Assembly: GCA_023078555.1 (NCBI GenBank)
Contig: CM041201.1
Coordinates: 6,393,172 to 6,457,171, forward strand
From: Ulva prolifera
Lineage: Eukaryota; Chlorophyta; Ulvophyceae; Ulvales; Ulvaceae
Reading direction: 5' to 3'
Length of the DNA: 64,000 bases
The stretch's first letter is position 1; each line of letters opens with the position of its first letter. The notes beneath the pieces were generated by a model. That model ran no database searches. It was given only the letters and a program-made list of their open reading frames with translations, and was not told the origin of the DNA. Below, piece after piece: positions 1 to 11,573 of the stretch. A program made the translations under genes and the position numbers.

Positions 1-1181
1 CAGCTCAAAGGGCGAGGTCAGAACCTCTGCGGAGACAAGGCCAGACACATGGGCCATGTCGCACAGCAAAAATGCACCAACAGAGTCAGCAATCTTCCGC
101 ATGCGCGCATAGTCCCAATCACGGGGGTAAGCGGATGCTCCACAGATAAGCATCTTCGGGCGGAATACAAGAGCAGTCTTCTCCAGAGCATCATAGTCAA
201 CAATACCTGTGTCAGGGTGAACCTTGTACGGAAGAGATTCGAAGAAGATCGAAGTGGCAGAGATTTTCTTTCCCAACGCGTTGTAGTAGCCGTGCGTGAG
301 GTGGCCACCAGAGGGCAGGTCCAGGCCCATGACACGCTGCACACAGCCATGCCCCTTCGTGAGTGCGTGGCACACAGTTAGCAAACCGCCAATGCAGTGG
401 CAGTCATCCAGACAGCATAGCAGAAGATTCGCGGGCGTACGTCGTGTGGCTGAAGGAGAGCCGTGTACACGGCGAAGTTGGCAGGGGAGCCAGAGTATGG
501 CTGCACATTGACGCCCCACGCCTCCTTATCAAGGTGAAAAGCTTCGAGGGCGCGGTCTTTGCACAGATATTCGACCTTGTCAACAACTTCGTTTCCGCCG
601 TAGTACCGGGCGCCAGGCTGGCCCTCGGAATACTTGTTCGTGAAGCAGGAACCAAGCGCTTCCATCACAGGCTTTGACGTGAAGTTTTCCGACGCGATCA
701 GCTCGATTCCCTTCCTGCATCATGTATGTCATCAAGAGAAAATGATTTGCGCGCTGATCGGATGCATCGCAAACAATTGCAGGCGTCGAGAGACAGCCAC
801 ATGGGACAAAGTCGCGACGACGTCACATGTCCTGATATAAATAGACTGCTACAGACACTTGGAAATCGTGTCAGATGCCCAGTTGCACGATAGGACTTGA
901 TGCGACAGCCTGTCGACCGGCAGAAATCGGAACATGTTCACATGCGATCTTGACCACAGTGCCTAGCAAGCTGCATGTGCAGACATAATGAGCCGGCAAA
1001 CGTACGCAATGCACAGCGGAAACAAAGAGACATTCAAAAAGGCGTATGGCCATTGTTGTGCGCGTGCACCAAGATGCCTCGAAACGCACCATTGACGTCT
1101 CTTCTCTGCCTGCACAAGCTCGTAAACTTCGGGATCGGCATCAGCCAGTGACTTGAGCGCCTCAGGGAATACTGCCTCCAT
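1..1181 (-). CDS. SHMT: Serine hydroxymethyltransferase, 5' part (runs off left edge)
   Basis: This enzyme interconverts serine plus tetrahydrofolate with glycine plus 5,10-methylene-tetrahydrofolate, using PLP. Exons read from the minus strand are 1181-1090, 714-441 and 336 to the left edge. Both junctions keep phase: the Trp of [15 protein letters not shown] is split across the first, and the second gives [24 protein letters not shown]. Diagnostic family stretches are [44 protein letters not shown] and [11 protein letters not shown]. The first 234 residues are present; the PLP lysine and C-terminus lie outside. The start MEAVFPEAL aligns with the N-terminus of plant cytosolic isoforms and leaves no transit peptide, so I infer a cytosolic enzyme. 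Introns are 375 and 104 nt. Confidence 0.96.
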
Positions 1182-1644
1182 CTTGCGCGAGTATCACTCT
1201 GAAGTTGCCCTGCACCCGAACGCTGACAGCTTGGCAGCAGACCGACAAGATGTCATCAGCGTGGCCGCGTACACGAGGGATGCGCAGCACGATCTGCCAC
1301 GAATTTATGGAGAATGACAGCAGGACGTTCGACAGTTGGTAGCAAAATCATCAACTGAGTGGTAACAACCAATCTTGGACGAACGGTACCTGGAACGTGT
1401 AGTATATGTGACCGCCGCACACTGTATTGTGGTTCGGTATTTGCAGACGGTTTGCGCGACACGTACTCGCCGATGTTTAATATACTAGCGTTTTGCCTTG
1501 ACATCTTTTTCAACTAAGTTCCGTGATCTTCTGCCAATGCAGTGCTCCGAGTGCAATGGCGTAGGTGCTGTTGTGCTCGAAAATTTGCCAGGTATTCGAA
1601 TGTTACACGGATGCAGCGAAAAGTGCGCATGTGGTACCTGCAAG

Positions 1645-4600
1645 CTACCTGCCAAATTCCTGCATCCCCAGTGCTTTGCGAATCTTGGTGAATGTTGCCT
1701 GACTGCCGTTCTGGTACGCGGACACAGCTGCGCTTGGTGCGGAGACCGCGGGCCCGACCGCGGTGCTTGACGCAGCTCGGGAAGACGTTGCACCGAGCGT
1801 ACATGCCACAAAGTTCCTTGAGTTGGACATCATGCTGACCGAATTTGAACCTTTCCGGTTTTTCCCCATCAAGGAGGGTCCAAGGATGCTGCCAGTGTCC
1901 CTGCAAACTTGCACAAACCGATATTATCGGCCACGGTCTCACCATGCTCGCGCAAGTGTTGAAGAGAACCGTACCACGACTGCGAATCTGGTCTGGAGAA
2001 TAATGTTGAAGGTGGTTCTGCGGCTTGCGAATTCAATAGCTGCGCCCAGGGCCGGTCACGTTGCCTACGTGGGCTATCATCTGTGTCATCGATCTCTGGG
2101 AGGACAACATTTTCTACCTGTAACGACGACTACAATGTTACGTACATGTTGCTATGCTGAAAATCATGGCTGCTTGGTGTTCTCCGAAGCATACCACCGC
2201 ACAGTTGGCAGGTGTCTGCTCCCTGCAGTGCATGGACTTGGCAGCTGGCTTGACTGGAGACTCAAGAGATCGCTCCAGCGCAGCTAGCTTACGCTTGTAT
2301 TGTGACAAGACGTCATCCTCTGTCTGATGAACGTTGGGTCGATTTTCAAATTGCGGTAGCAGTGCACGCCGCCGCTCCCTGGCTTCATCCACATCCCAAT
2401 CTTCATCATCTGTCTGCACATAAATGTGTACCTTGGTATAATCCTATTCAAGTTGCACAATGCATCACGCCTAAATCATTCATGACCACTTCCCTGGGTC
2501 ATTCGGGATGGATCACTTAGAATTGGGCACTGCCATCAATGGACCACAGCAGGCTGCTACATACATGGGAGCACAATCCCAGGAACACGCACAACGACAC
2601 GCTTCCGGCCTTTCCCGAATCCTTTCTTGATGCCATGTAGCAGAGTTTTCAAGGCCTTGTCATCTTCATCCGCAAGCCACTGTGCATGCGCATTTGCTAC
2701 CTCTGCCTCACCTAGCCCTTTCTCACGCAATTCTCTCATCATGTCAGCTATCTGCATACTCAGAGCCACACTGATACGAACTCTGCCACGATGGTTCATA
2801 ACATGAAATCGCCACAGGTTGCAGATTGCAGTTACCTCCTCCACAGACAGAGCTCCATTTTCATCGTCAGCGTCAGACTCATCTGAACTGACGGCTTCAT
2901 CTTCACTTTGCTCTGCTTCCCCATCACAGAACTGGTTTCCTCGAGGCCTTTTTGCTGCAAAGAAACGTGATTCGTTGACATACATGGTGTTCTGGCGCCC
3001 AATCCATTCTGATATCTGGCCATTGAAATTCTTGATGACCTACCGGTAAGCAACCGCTGTGCACGCCGCTCCTGCATAATAGCTGCTTCAAGCATGGCCT
3101 CCTCATCATCCTCATCGACATCATCACCTTGCAATGACTCAACATCTGAGTCCTCCAAGCCCTGCATTTCTTCCTCGGATCTTCTTGGGTCTTCATCTGG
3201 CTCACTGCCCTGACATAAAGGTTCGGATCCCAGCTGAGATGCTTCTTCTTCTTCTTCGCTGAATTGCTTGCAGTTGCCAGGGTCTACGTGCTGATCGACA
3301 CCCGCATGGGCATCACAATCAGTATCTTCTACTGGCCTACATTTCAACATTTCACAAGCTTAGATCTCAAGCAAAGACATTTATGAAAGACATGGCTGAC
3401 ATGCTCGCATCTGTACAGTCATCATGAAGCCTGGGCTCATATGTGCTTCAAACGAGTCCTACCACACGCCATATAAACGCACTTGGGGTCGTCGGGCAAG
3501 CACAGTGAATCTGCTTGAACATCTGCATCATGCTGTACGGAATGTTGGATCAGATGACAATTGCTGGCCTGTAGCCTATCATCTCTGACCATGAGTTGGG
3601 GCTCGGCGTCACATGCGCCCTTGAGCATTTCTGTTGCATGAGGATCTGCTATGCGGACCTGGGCAAACAAGGGACCTTTGACATATATGGAGATCGGCCC
3701 CGCAGTAGCGAGCCCTGAGGGGATCTGCACATTTGCACAAACATTGCAGTGCACTTTACTCACCGCGACAGATAGCTTGTCCCTGCCCCATGCACCCATG
3801 CTCTGCTGCCGATCGAACGGCTTATCACTAGTGTTTTCCGTGGACGGTAAATCTCCATGTCGTGGCACATGGGCGCTGTGAGATAACAACTGCGATTCGC
3901 TCGGACATTCCACCTGCCTGTCACCGTCAAATGTAGCCTCGTCACCTGAGGGTGATTCATCGGGGCTGCCACAGGGTGCGTCTGCAATTTGATCAAGTCA
4001 GCATATGGAGCTGCGTTGGAATTTAATGCATCAATATGTGTGCTGCAGTCCGGAACCAAGAATGAATTTACCTTCACGTGCATCATCTTCTTCAACGATC
4101 ACAGCATCATGGTCCATAAAACTTCCAGCTGGATACATAGCTAGTTCGATCGCTGCATCAATATCCAATTGCTTCTTCTGCCAGCCAGCTTTTCTCCTCT
4201 CTAACTTCTTAACGAGTGTGTCTACCGGCATGATGTAAGGATTGAAGCCCTTGCCAAGGCAACCGCCTTCGGAATCAGCCAGCGTACTTGGTCTGCAAGC
4301 AGCTATCTGATCATGAAGCTGCACTGAGGTTCATGAGTATTAATAATCCCACGAAGTTCATCCTGCTTTACAATTTACAATGCACCGATGCAGCGGCCTG
4401 GCACCGGCACACGATGCCAGTGACGCACGACCTAGGGACACAACCTTACTGCCACTGTAGCCTAGAAAAAGCATGCGAAAAGTACCTATCATCACTCTCG
4501 TTGTCACTTCCGGAAGCAGCTGATTCAGAAGCGGTGTCTTGGGGCAGTGACACGCCACAGATGACTTCCCCGCCTACCTTGTCTACCTCCAATCCTGAGG

Positions 4601-4655
4601 GCGCGGATCCGACATTGTCGTCTTCTTCAACATCGTCGTCGAGTATGTGTGGCAT
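1645..4655 (-). CDS. Acidic, probably nuclear protein; possibly Claspin/Mrc1-like
   Basis: A multi-exon minus-strand gene. Exons that keep phase: 4655-4486 (MPHILDDDVEEDD start), 4292-4072, 3945-3764, 3658-3483, and one starting at 3336. It continues through about 3030-2580, about 2410-2240, and ends in 1900-1645 (stop 1645). The protein is very acidic, with runs such as SEEEEEASQ and DDVDEDDEEAM. It also has basic patches (KKLERRKAGWQKK, GIKKGFGKGRKR) and a Ser/Ala-rich tail ending FTKIRKALGMQEFGR. The 3336 exon changes frame before EWIGRQNTMYVNES. Either a 35-nt intron (GTAGGT...TATCAG) or an alternative donor near 3139 would solve it. The junctions around 2240-1900 are unresolved. The acidic-plus-basic layout and conserved-looking C-terminus recall Claspin/Mrc1 replication-checkpoint mediators, but I see no decisive motif. 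Existence of the gene is well supported; its identity is not. Confidence 0.6.
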
Positions 4656-6539
4656 AGTGCATGACAGGTACTGATTATCTTTCAACCACGTTCTCTTCCG
4701 CAGCGCACGAAATCATACAGAGGTACTCCTGCGACAAGAATCTGGCACATACAAGTTTTAGCGCCATACAATTTGCGGATATAGTACGTATAATACGTAT
4801 AATTGAACAGCTGCGGCCTGTTTCGGGCTGCATGTGCCGTTGTTCACGAGATTCCTTGCGCGAACCGTCATGACAAGCTCGCATTCGAACGAACCCCTTT
4901 ATCACGCAAAGCTGCGACATGTGCCCGCTTTCGCAGCGCGCGTTCATGAGCCAGTACGTCGACGACAAGTGCGAGTGGGTTCCCATTGTTGTGCTCGCTT
5001 GTACCTGGAGACAGCAGACACACCTATGGCGTGACGCGTCGAGCTCGTAGCCCCCCTTGTTATTCTTACCCGCACGGTGTGCCCCGCCGCCCGCGAGCGA
5101 CGGAAGTCAGCAGCACGAGCAGTAAAGCAGCAGCAGAAACACGAAAAACTGAAACAAGCAGATCAAGTACACACCCAAGTACACACCGCGGAAGACACAA
5201 GCAGAAGCAACATCGACCGCCACGTGGCCATCTGGATTCACAGCAGTTATCGTGGGTACCTGCAGCTGATGAGACATTTCATGTAGAAACGTGAAGGAAC
5301 AGCTGAATCGTGGTGAGGCAATAGCTAGGGGACGTGTCTAAAGCTGGGCAAGGCTCTTGTATTCACGCACTGCGTGCGCAGGGACGCGAGAGCCAGAAAT
5401 CAGCGTGCTTAAGCTTTCACAGTGCTGTTTTCGAGCAGAGTCTTATATGGAAGTGACACAAGCAGCGTGCTCGTTGCAATCCAGATCCTGATATGCCTGG
5501 GAATGGAATTTTCATGTAAATCAGATGTGCGGGACGCATCCTGTACAGGACCTTGACAAGTCCGAATGACCGAGACTACGTGCCGCAGCTTTTGCAAAGG
5601 TGCAGCATGTGCTCTTATAGCAAAATGACCTCTTCATTTCCCCCAGATGCCACAATGCCTGTGTCAGCGAAGTACGTGACGGATGCTGTTGTTGATGTGT
5701 AAGACGCAGATTCGTGGTCGCTGTCTAAATATGTTGATATACAGCCACCACATGAAAAATGGCTATACGCAGCCAAAATTACTTGACTTAAACTACGATT
5801 TTCAAACTGATGCGTGCTTTGTCACCGTGGTCAGGCGTCTTGAACGGCAGCGTGCTGTATTCAGATTGAGTGCGTGGCATGCAGCTGCATCAAGCTGGCA
5901 CGCTTGGGTCTGTTTTCTGGACGAAGAACTGTGTCTGCCACAAAGGTGCCATGTGCAGTCAGGATTTCTGTGTACTTTGCCAACTTGTACCTGCTGTCAG
6001 CCAGTGGTGCCAAATGGGTGATTGATCAGTGTACAATACCTACCGTGAATATCAATTATTCATCAGGGCTGTATACACCCCCCATTGCTTGGAACGGGCA
6101 CCCGTACTGTTTCGGCCCACCCAACCCATGTGCAGGGGAGTTCATCAGGCCACGCAAGGTGCCCAGTTCAAAGTAGCGCAACTTAGGCCAAGTCAGTATT
6201 CGCAGCGTAGCTGCATGAAACAAGATAGACGAACTCACTCACGCATGAACAGGAGATCGTGCCTTACCAGATGCAGCACGCGAGCAGGTGGTTCGTGACA
6301 ACGATGTCGAATGCATGTGCCTGAGCTGGGATCGTGCGATTCAAAAGAACAGTCGACCGGCTGAGTCCATATGATCACTCATCGATACAAGAATTGCAAA
6401 CGGAGCCTGCGGGGTGCCACATGCTAGCTTTCTTAGAGGCTTACACGACAGCCTCCGCGGCAGCGCATGTATCACAGCATCCTTACATCGAACATATTAG
6501 CTGCAACGTCAACAGGCTATCGGCAGCACGTTATTGTGC
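4656..6539. other. Intergenic, no gene seen
   Basis: Lies between the divergent starts of the acidic-protein gene (minus) and the kinase gene (plus). Short open frames on both strands lack splice-consistent extensions and recognisable motifs. A purine-rich stretch near 5100-5220 has AAACA/AGCAG-type repetition. Promoters of both flanking genes should be here, but I could not assign a core element. Confidence 0.5.
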
Positions 6540-9065
6540 ATGGCCTCCTTCATTCAGTCCGTTGGGGGTTTCTTTTCTTTCTTTTTTGGATTTCAATCAC
6601 GCCGACCGTCTCCCCCGGTCCCTGGCGCGCTCGACGTCATGTCGCCTCCTACATCACCTTCCAACCCACAATCCATAGCATGTCTAGGGGACTTCATTAT
6701 CACGGGTGTGTTGGGCTCTGGTGGCAATGGCGTCGTGTTGGAGGGAATGCTCCACACGGCCGCGCCCCTGTCACCAGATGCAGCTCACGTGGCATGTACA
6801 AGAGCCGGCAATGGAACAAGATTCGCAATCAAATGTAGTACCCCTGGAGACGAATCTTCTGCGGCTGTGCTCGAGGTGTGTCAGTGATCAACTTGGCCGT
6901 TAACATCAGGCTCTTGACTGGGCCCACCTCGAATGGTCTTGGACATGCAAGACGCTTGCGGGGCTTTGCAACAACTCGCAGTATTTGAGCTCAGTGTTTG
7001 GCAACAATTCCTCTGATTGAGGTCAACACTATCGCCGAAATCTGCCGAATGGACTGTAGGGCTGGATTTCTGGATGCCTAGGCAACGGTTGTCTTTGTTG
7101 CAGGAAGAATATCTTATCATGAAGCGCCTGCTGCCAGAGCAAGTCAGCTTCCCAAAGCGTAGGTTCATCGCACCTGTCCCGTATGACTTGGGTGCGCCTC
7201 CACTGCGCTGGCGACAACGCAGCTGAACCATAACCATACCTGAACAAACTCATCAAAAGTCAATGTCAGGATGGACACTCACGAAGGTGGTCATCACTGG
7301 TTGGTGTGATGTGTGCAAGTGTAAGTATTGCAGGCAGTGTGAGCACTGAAGCCTACCTACAGTGCCTCGGAAACCAACACGCCTGCCCCGTTGGCACAGC
7401 TGCAAGGGACACGGAAGTCGTCTATGTTGTCATGTCAAGCTGCGGTCCAAACAGGTAAGCCGTCGTACATGCTTTCCTTCCATACAGTTCATGGTATTCC
7501 CTTGTTCATGTGTATGCTAAATTCACTCGAGCGTGCGAGAGACACAATTGCTGCAGTACACTGGATGCGCTCCTGGGTGCCACACGTGGAGTGCATGCCA
7601 TGAATTTTGAGGCGATGGCAAGCACACTGGGGAGCAGCACTGTTCCAGCGTTGTACAAAGGAAGCCTGAGTGTCGACTTATGGCTCACATACTGTACAGA
7701 GATGCTTGAGCTTGTGCGCTGCCTGCACTCTCAGAAGATTGTACATGGAGACATCAAACTTTCAAATTTCTGCATTGTGCCACATGGGCCGGCAGAACCG
7801 GTGCAGCTGATTATGATCGACTTTGGCGCGTTTTCCTTAATGCGCACCACAATAACTTTGCCTTTCCTGAAACTTGCAACTGCTCTCAGGATAGTCATCT
7901 GAGATTGTCATAAATGCATTTCCGGTGCATGTCTAGCTCATGACAAGAGCAGCCACGGTTTTGCTTGTACAGAAATAGTAGTGCAGGCTTTGCTAACACG
8001 CTCGTGCGCCCACGCACACACCTTCCAAGACAGCAGCATTTCAAGGGTACACCAGACTATGCGTCAGTTAGGATGCTGCTTTGCGAGCCTACGATGTACC
8101 TTGACGACTTAGGTGCGTTGCTCCCTCATTTGGGCTGCACCACAGTCTCGCTGTCGTACATACAATTTGTGCCAGGCCTATGAGGTCTCAAAAACTCTAA
8201 GTGAGTCAATTTTGAATCTGTCGTACAGCGTCTGTTACATTGTGGGAGGTCCGCATACTCTGTGTTCAATCTGATTTCAGGCCTTTTGTTCGCTCTCGTC
8301 CTCTCTCTCATTCTGTCCTTCCCTTTTGGCACCCTACGATGGCGGCTCCTTGCATTGCTGACCTTTGCTTTGGGAGCTGCACATGAGACTTACAGTTCAT
8401 GCAGAAGCATTGGTATACTGCTTCATGGAGCTTCTATGTGGCGACCTGCCATGGCGATTCGACCGTGACGTTGCAACGGCGAAGCCTGTGGAGTTCGAGA
8501 TATTTGCAAAACAGTACGACCCTGTAGACTAGAAACTTGTAGGCATGATGCATCTTGGACTTGGGGGGGTACCTGCAGCTTCCAACCAGTGTTCATGTGG
8601 ATGCAAGTCATTGCAAAGTGCAGGAGGGAAAAGCTATGGGCGAAGCACAGCCAGCGCATCCCTAAGCCTATATTTGAAATGCTGCTCATTGTCATGAGGG
8701 AGGCTACGCAGCAGCAATCAGCGATGAATTTGGAATGTAGCGCCTCTGTGTACAAACATCTTGATGCTGCCTTGAAGTCAGCAAGGGATGCAATGGCATG
8801 TGAGCTGCAGCAGATGCAGACTGACAGAATTGTGGAAGTGGTTTTTGGTGCCACCAAACAGCCCATGTGTCTCTCTGGCGATCACCCAGATCCCTCCAAT
8901 TGTGTGAATACTGAGGAGGAGGCGCAAGAGGAAGAATCTGATTCTGGCGACAGCCTGCTGGAGGGATCAAGCAGAAAACGACATGGTGGCAGTGGACAAG
9001 AGAATCGCATGGGCTTGAAACGCATGCGTCTGGCGATTCCAGATGCTCACAAGGCTGAACAATAA
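6540..9065 (+). CDS. Divergent CK1/VRK-group protein kinase
   Basis: Exons: 6540-6875, 7104-7158, 7352-7454, 7557 to about 7850, 8037-8112, 8405-8513, 8579-9065. Kinase motifs in order: glycine loop LGSGGNGVV (about residues 58-66), FAIK with the ATP-anchoring lysine at about 98, hinge VVYVVMSSCG, catalytic loop VHGDIKLSNF, metal-binding IDFGAF, then GTPDYASVR and LDDLEALVYCFMELLCGDLPW. HGD instead of HRD and GTPDYAS instead of an APE motif place it in the CK1/VRK/TTBK group; HGDIKxSN is the VRK form. The C-terminal exon is acidic (TEEEAQEEESDSGD) and ends with basic clusters (SSRKRH, LKRMRL) that could be a nuclear signal. The activation-loop junction after IDFGAFSL is unresolved because no GT donor fits; a GC donor near 7843 is possible. 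The first ATG is at 6540. All catalytic residues are present, so I expect activity. Confidence 0.88.
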
Positions 9066-10010
9066 TGCATGAAGCATTGGTCAACTGGAAATTTCATTTA
9101 TGATGGCAGCCGATATTGGTGGTAAGAGACGGTCTTCACAGGCCAGCATCTAACAAAATTGTGGATGGACGGAATTGATAACTATGGTGCAGCAGGTGCA
9201 TGTGTGGTAATCGAACTGGGATAAGTGCTTGAGGTCGAGTGTGTGGATCATGGACAGGCAACAATTGGAGCAGCTCAGATGGTGAAGAGTATCGGCCTGC
9301 AAGTGGCTCTGCATTGGGGAAACTTTGACGGGTGGACTGTTGATGTAAAACACTGCACTATAGGCACTGCTTGCTATCCATGGTGATTGGTGGTTTGGAA
9401 AATAATGATTGCGTAGAAAGTTGGTGTTCCATCGTCTAGCGCTGGAGTAATGAGTTGGAATCGCATTTCAAGACATGTAGGTTGCCTATGACACAGCGCT
9501 TAGGCCTGCGAAGCTCATGGCATCCGTCTGCGTGTATCTCTATCCCAAAGTGACCCATCACTGGTTTGGCCCGATTCGACCGTGATCCCGAGAAACCTGC
9601 GTCTCAGCATGCCATGCAGTTGCATACGACTTCTGCAGCACTCAGATGTGCATTCCGAGGTTGAGCCTTGTCTTCTTCCCAGACGCTGTGGGCAAAGTCA
9701 ACTTGGCAACATTGTGATCAGATTGAAGTGTGCTGTTGAGGTGATCGCATGTACTGCCCTCTGGTCGATGTGGGATGCTGAGGTCACAGTGGCTGCTTGC
9801 CTTGTGGTGATACCTGGCATGTATGGTGCTCTTTGATACAGCATCCCGACCGGAGGCTGTCTGAGTAATGCAGTGTCAATCAGTCGCCTGCTGCATTCTA
9901 TTGATCAAAGAGAGCCTAAGCATCCTGACACTGAAGGAATCTTGCGCATGCGCTCACAGGGCGGTGCACCAGCAGCAGCTCTCAAGGTCTCCTTGGTGCG
10001 CAGGCTACCG

Positions 10011-10031
10011 CCCCCCCCCCCCCCCCCCCCC
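10011..10031 (+). repeat. Poly-C run, 21 bases
   Basis: An uninterrupted run of C on the plus strand, about 250 bp upstream of a dispersed-repeat core. A second long C run lies in a glucosidase I intron at 23259-23286. Confidence 0.9.
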
Positions 10032-10266
10032 GTCAACCGGCTGTAATGCAGAGACCACTCGCATGCATTGGCTCGTGCGCTTGTATCCGTACAAACGACC
10101 TGAGCGTTGGCATGGTTGACCCTCTCCCTCTTCAGATACACACGGCTCGTGCGCGTATAGCCTGAAGGCAGGCACTGTCCGCATGGGCGCCATGCTAGCG
10201 GCTGGGCCATGGCTGGGTTGTGGGTCGCTCCCTGGCACGGTGGCAGAGTGCAGTGTTGGGGACTGT

Positions 10267-10400
10267 TTGTTGCAACGATGAAGGCGATGAGGCAGGTAGC
10301 ACCGCAGGCACAGCATGCAGCACAATGACAAGAACACCAACCCAGCACACCAAGCCACAGCCAGCATCCTTCGCAGAACAAGCAATCTCCCAACACCGCC
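10267..10400 (+). repeat. Dispersed repeat family, copy a
   Basis: The core contains GTTGCAACGATGAAGGCGA followed by GGCAGGTAGCACCGC at about 10292-10305. Downstream it continues as a C/A-rich tract with CACCAACCC and CCACAGCCAGC, which aligns by eye with the same positions of copy b at 17 kb. The sequence just before the core (GGCTGGGCCATGGCTGGGTT) also resembles that before copy b, so the repeat is longer than its core. Confidence 0.65.
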
Positions 10401-11573
10401 ACCATGCAAAGCAATCCGCGCCCCGAACAAGCAGCACCCAGCGCGCCCAGAGCAATGCATCTAAACACCAACACACGGACACTTTAAAGCACATGTACAC
10501 CAACCCTCTCGTTGAGACCCACACGTACACACACCTACGAAGGACCCCACCACAGCCGTGCCCGAGAGGCCGGTATATGAGACTGCCTGGCTGGGCCTCT
10601 TCACTGCAATGGGCCGCAGGCCCCAGACACAAAGCATCGCCACGCACATCTGCCAAGCAGTAGACTCACCGGCACGCAGCCCTCCCCACCCAAAGCCTGC
10701 ACCGCACCCCGTCAGGGTTGCGCCGGCCAATTCACAATGCATAGAGGCCAAGCAGCCTCCGGAGGCCAACAGAAGATCATGCCTAGCGCGCCCAGCTGGC
10801 CTGCCCGCCGCTCAGGTCAGATGGCCATCGAGCAGTGCGACGATCTGGAGGGCCTGTGCATACGCGTCATGTTTGCGTGACCGCCGGCATCTGTGCGGTG
10901 GCGAGCCCCGGTGTAGGTTGATGATGTCACATCGTTGATGTGATGTTTCGTTGGTGCTGCCTGCGCAGGCTTTCTGAGTGTATCAAAAACATCCATCCCT
11001 GAGTGCACGGATGCCCGGAGAGTGGGTCGCATGGGATACCCATGTGCCAGCACAGAGCCGTCTTGGCGCTGTGTGGGGAATGTGGTGACGCTGCATTTCC
11101 ATGTACATACCTCCAGCTCTGGATCATACCCAATCAATAGGAGTCGTTCTGTATCTCTGTATCCCTAGCTGTTATGGCGCGGTGAATATGGGCCGTTGTA
11201 TGAACAGATTCGGGATTCGGTCGATTGGAGAACGTGCGTGGCCCCAGCCAGCACGACTGCCACCTGTTTGCTGCCTCGGATACACGTGGCACCTGGCACA
11301 CGAGTTCGTCAGCTGCACTTTTGCGTTTACTTGAGTGCAATCTGTATGCGGTAGAGGCAACATAAGCACTGTGACGCACTCGAGCCATTGATGATGTAGG
11401 TCCTGCTGCTTGTCCTGCATGTACGCGTCCGCCTGACATTCGGAATTCCAGACACGGGTACACCTGCTACGTTGGGTACGTATAGACTGTAGGCCACAAC
11501 GGGAAGCACACTTCCGGTATAGGCCCCACAGATAGCACTGCTGGTCAACACGTAGCTATAACATTGACGAGCC

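Larger units (their letters stand above)
9066..11573. other. Intergenic block with C-rich repeat
   Basis: 2.5 kb without a supported gene. The first 0.9 kb is unremarkable. From about 9940 to 10900 the plus strand is C/A-rich and contains a 21-C run and one copy of the dispersed repeat core (separate entries). Long open frames here on the minus strand are by-products of the biased composition. Confidence 0.55.

Noticed and set aside
9905-10474. 189-residue minus-strand frame ending in poly-Gly
   Set aside because: The Gly run is the poly-C tract read backwards; the rest is repeat.
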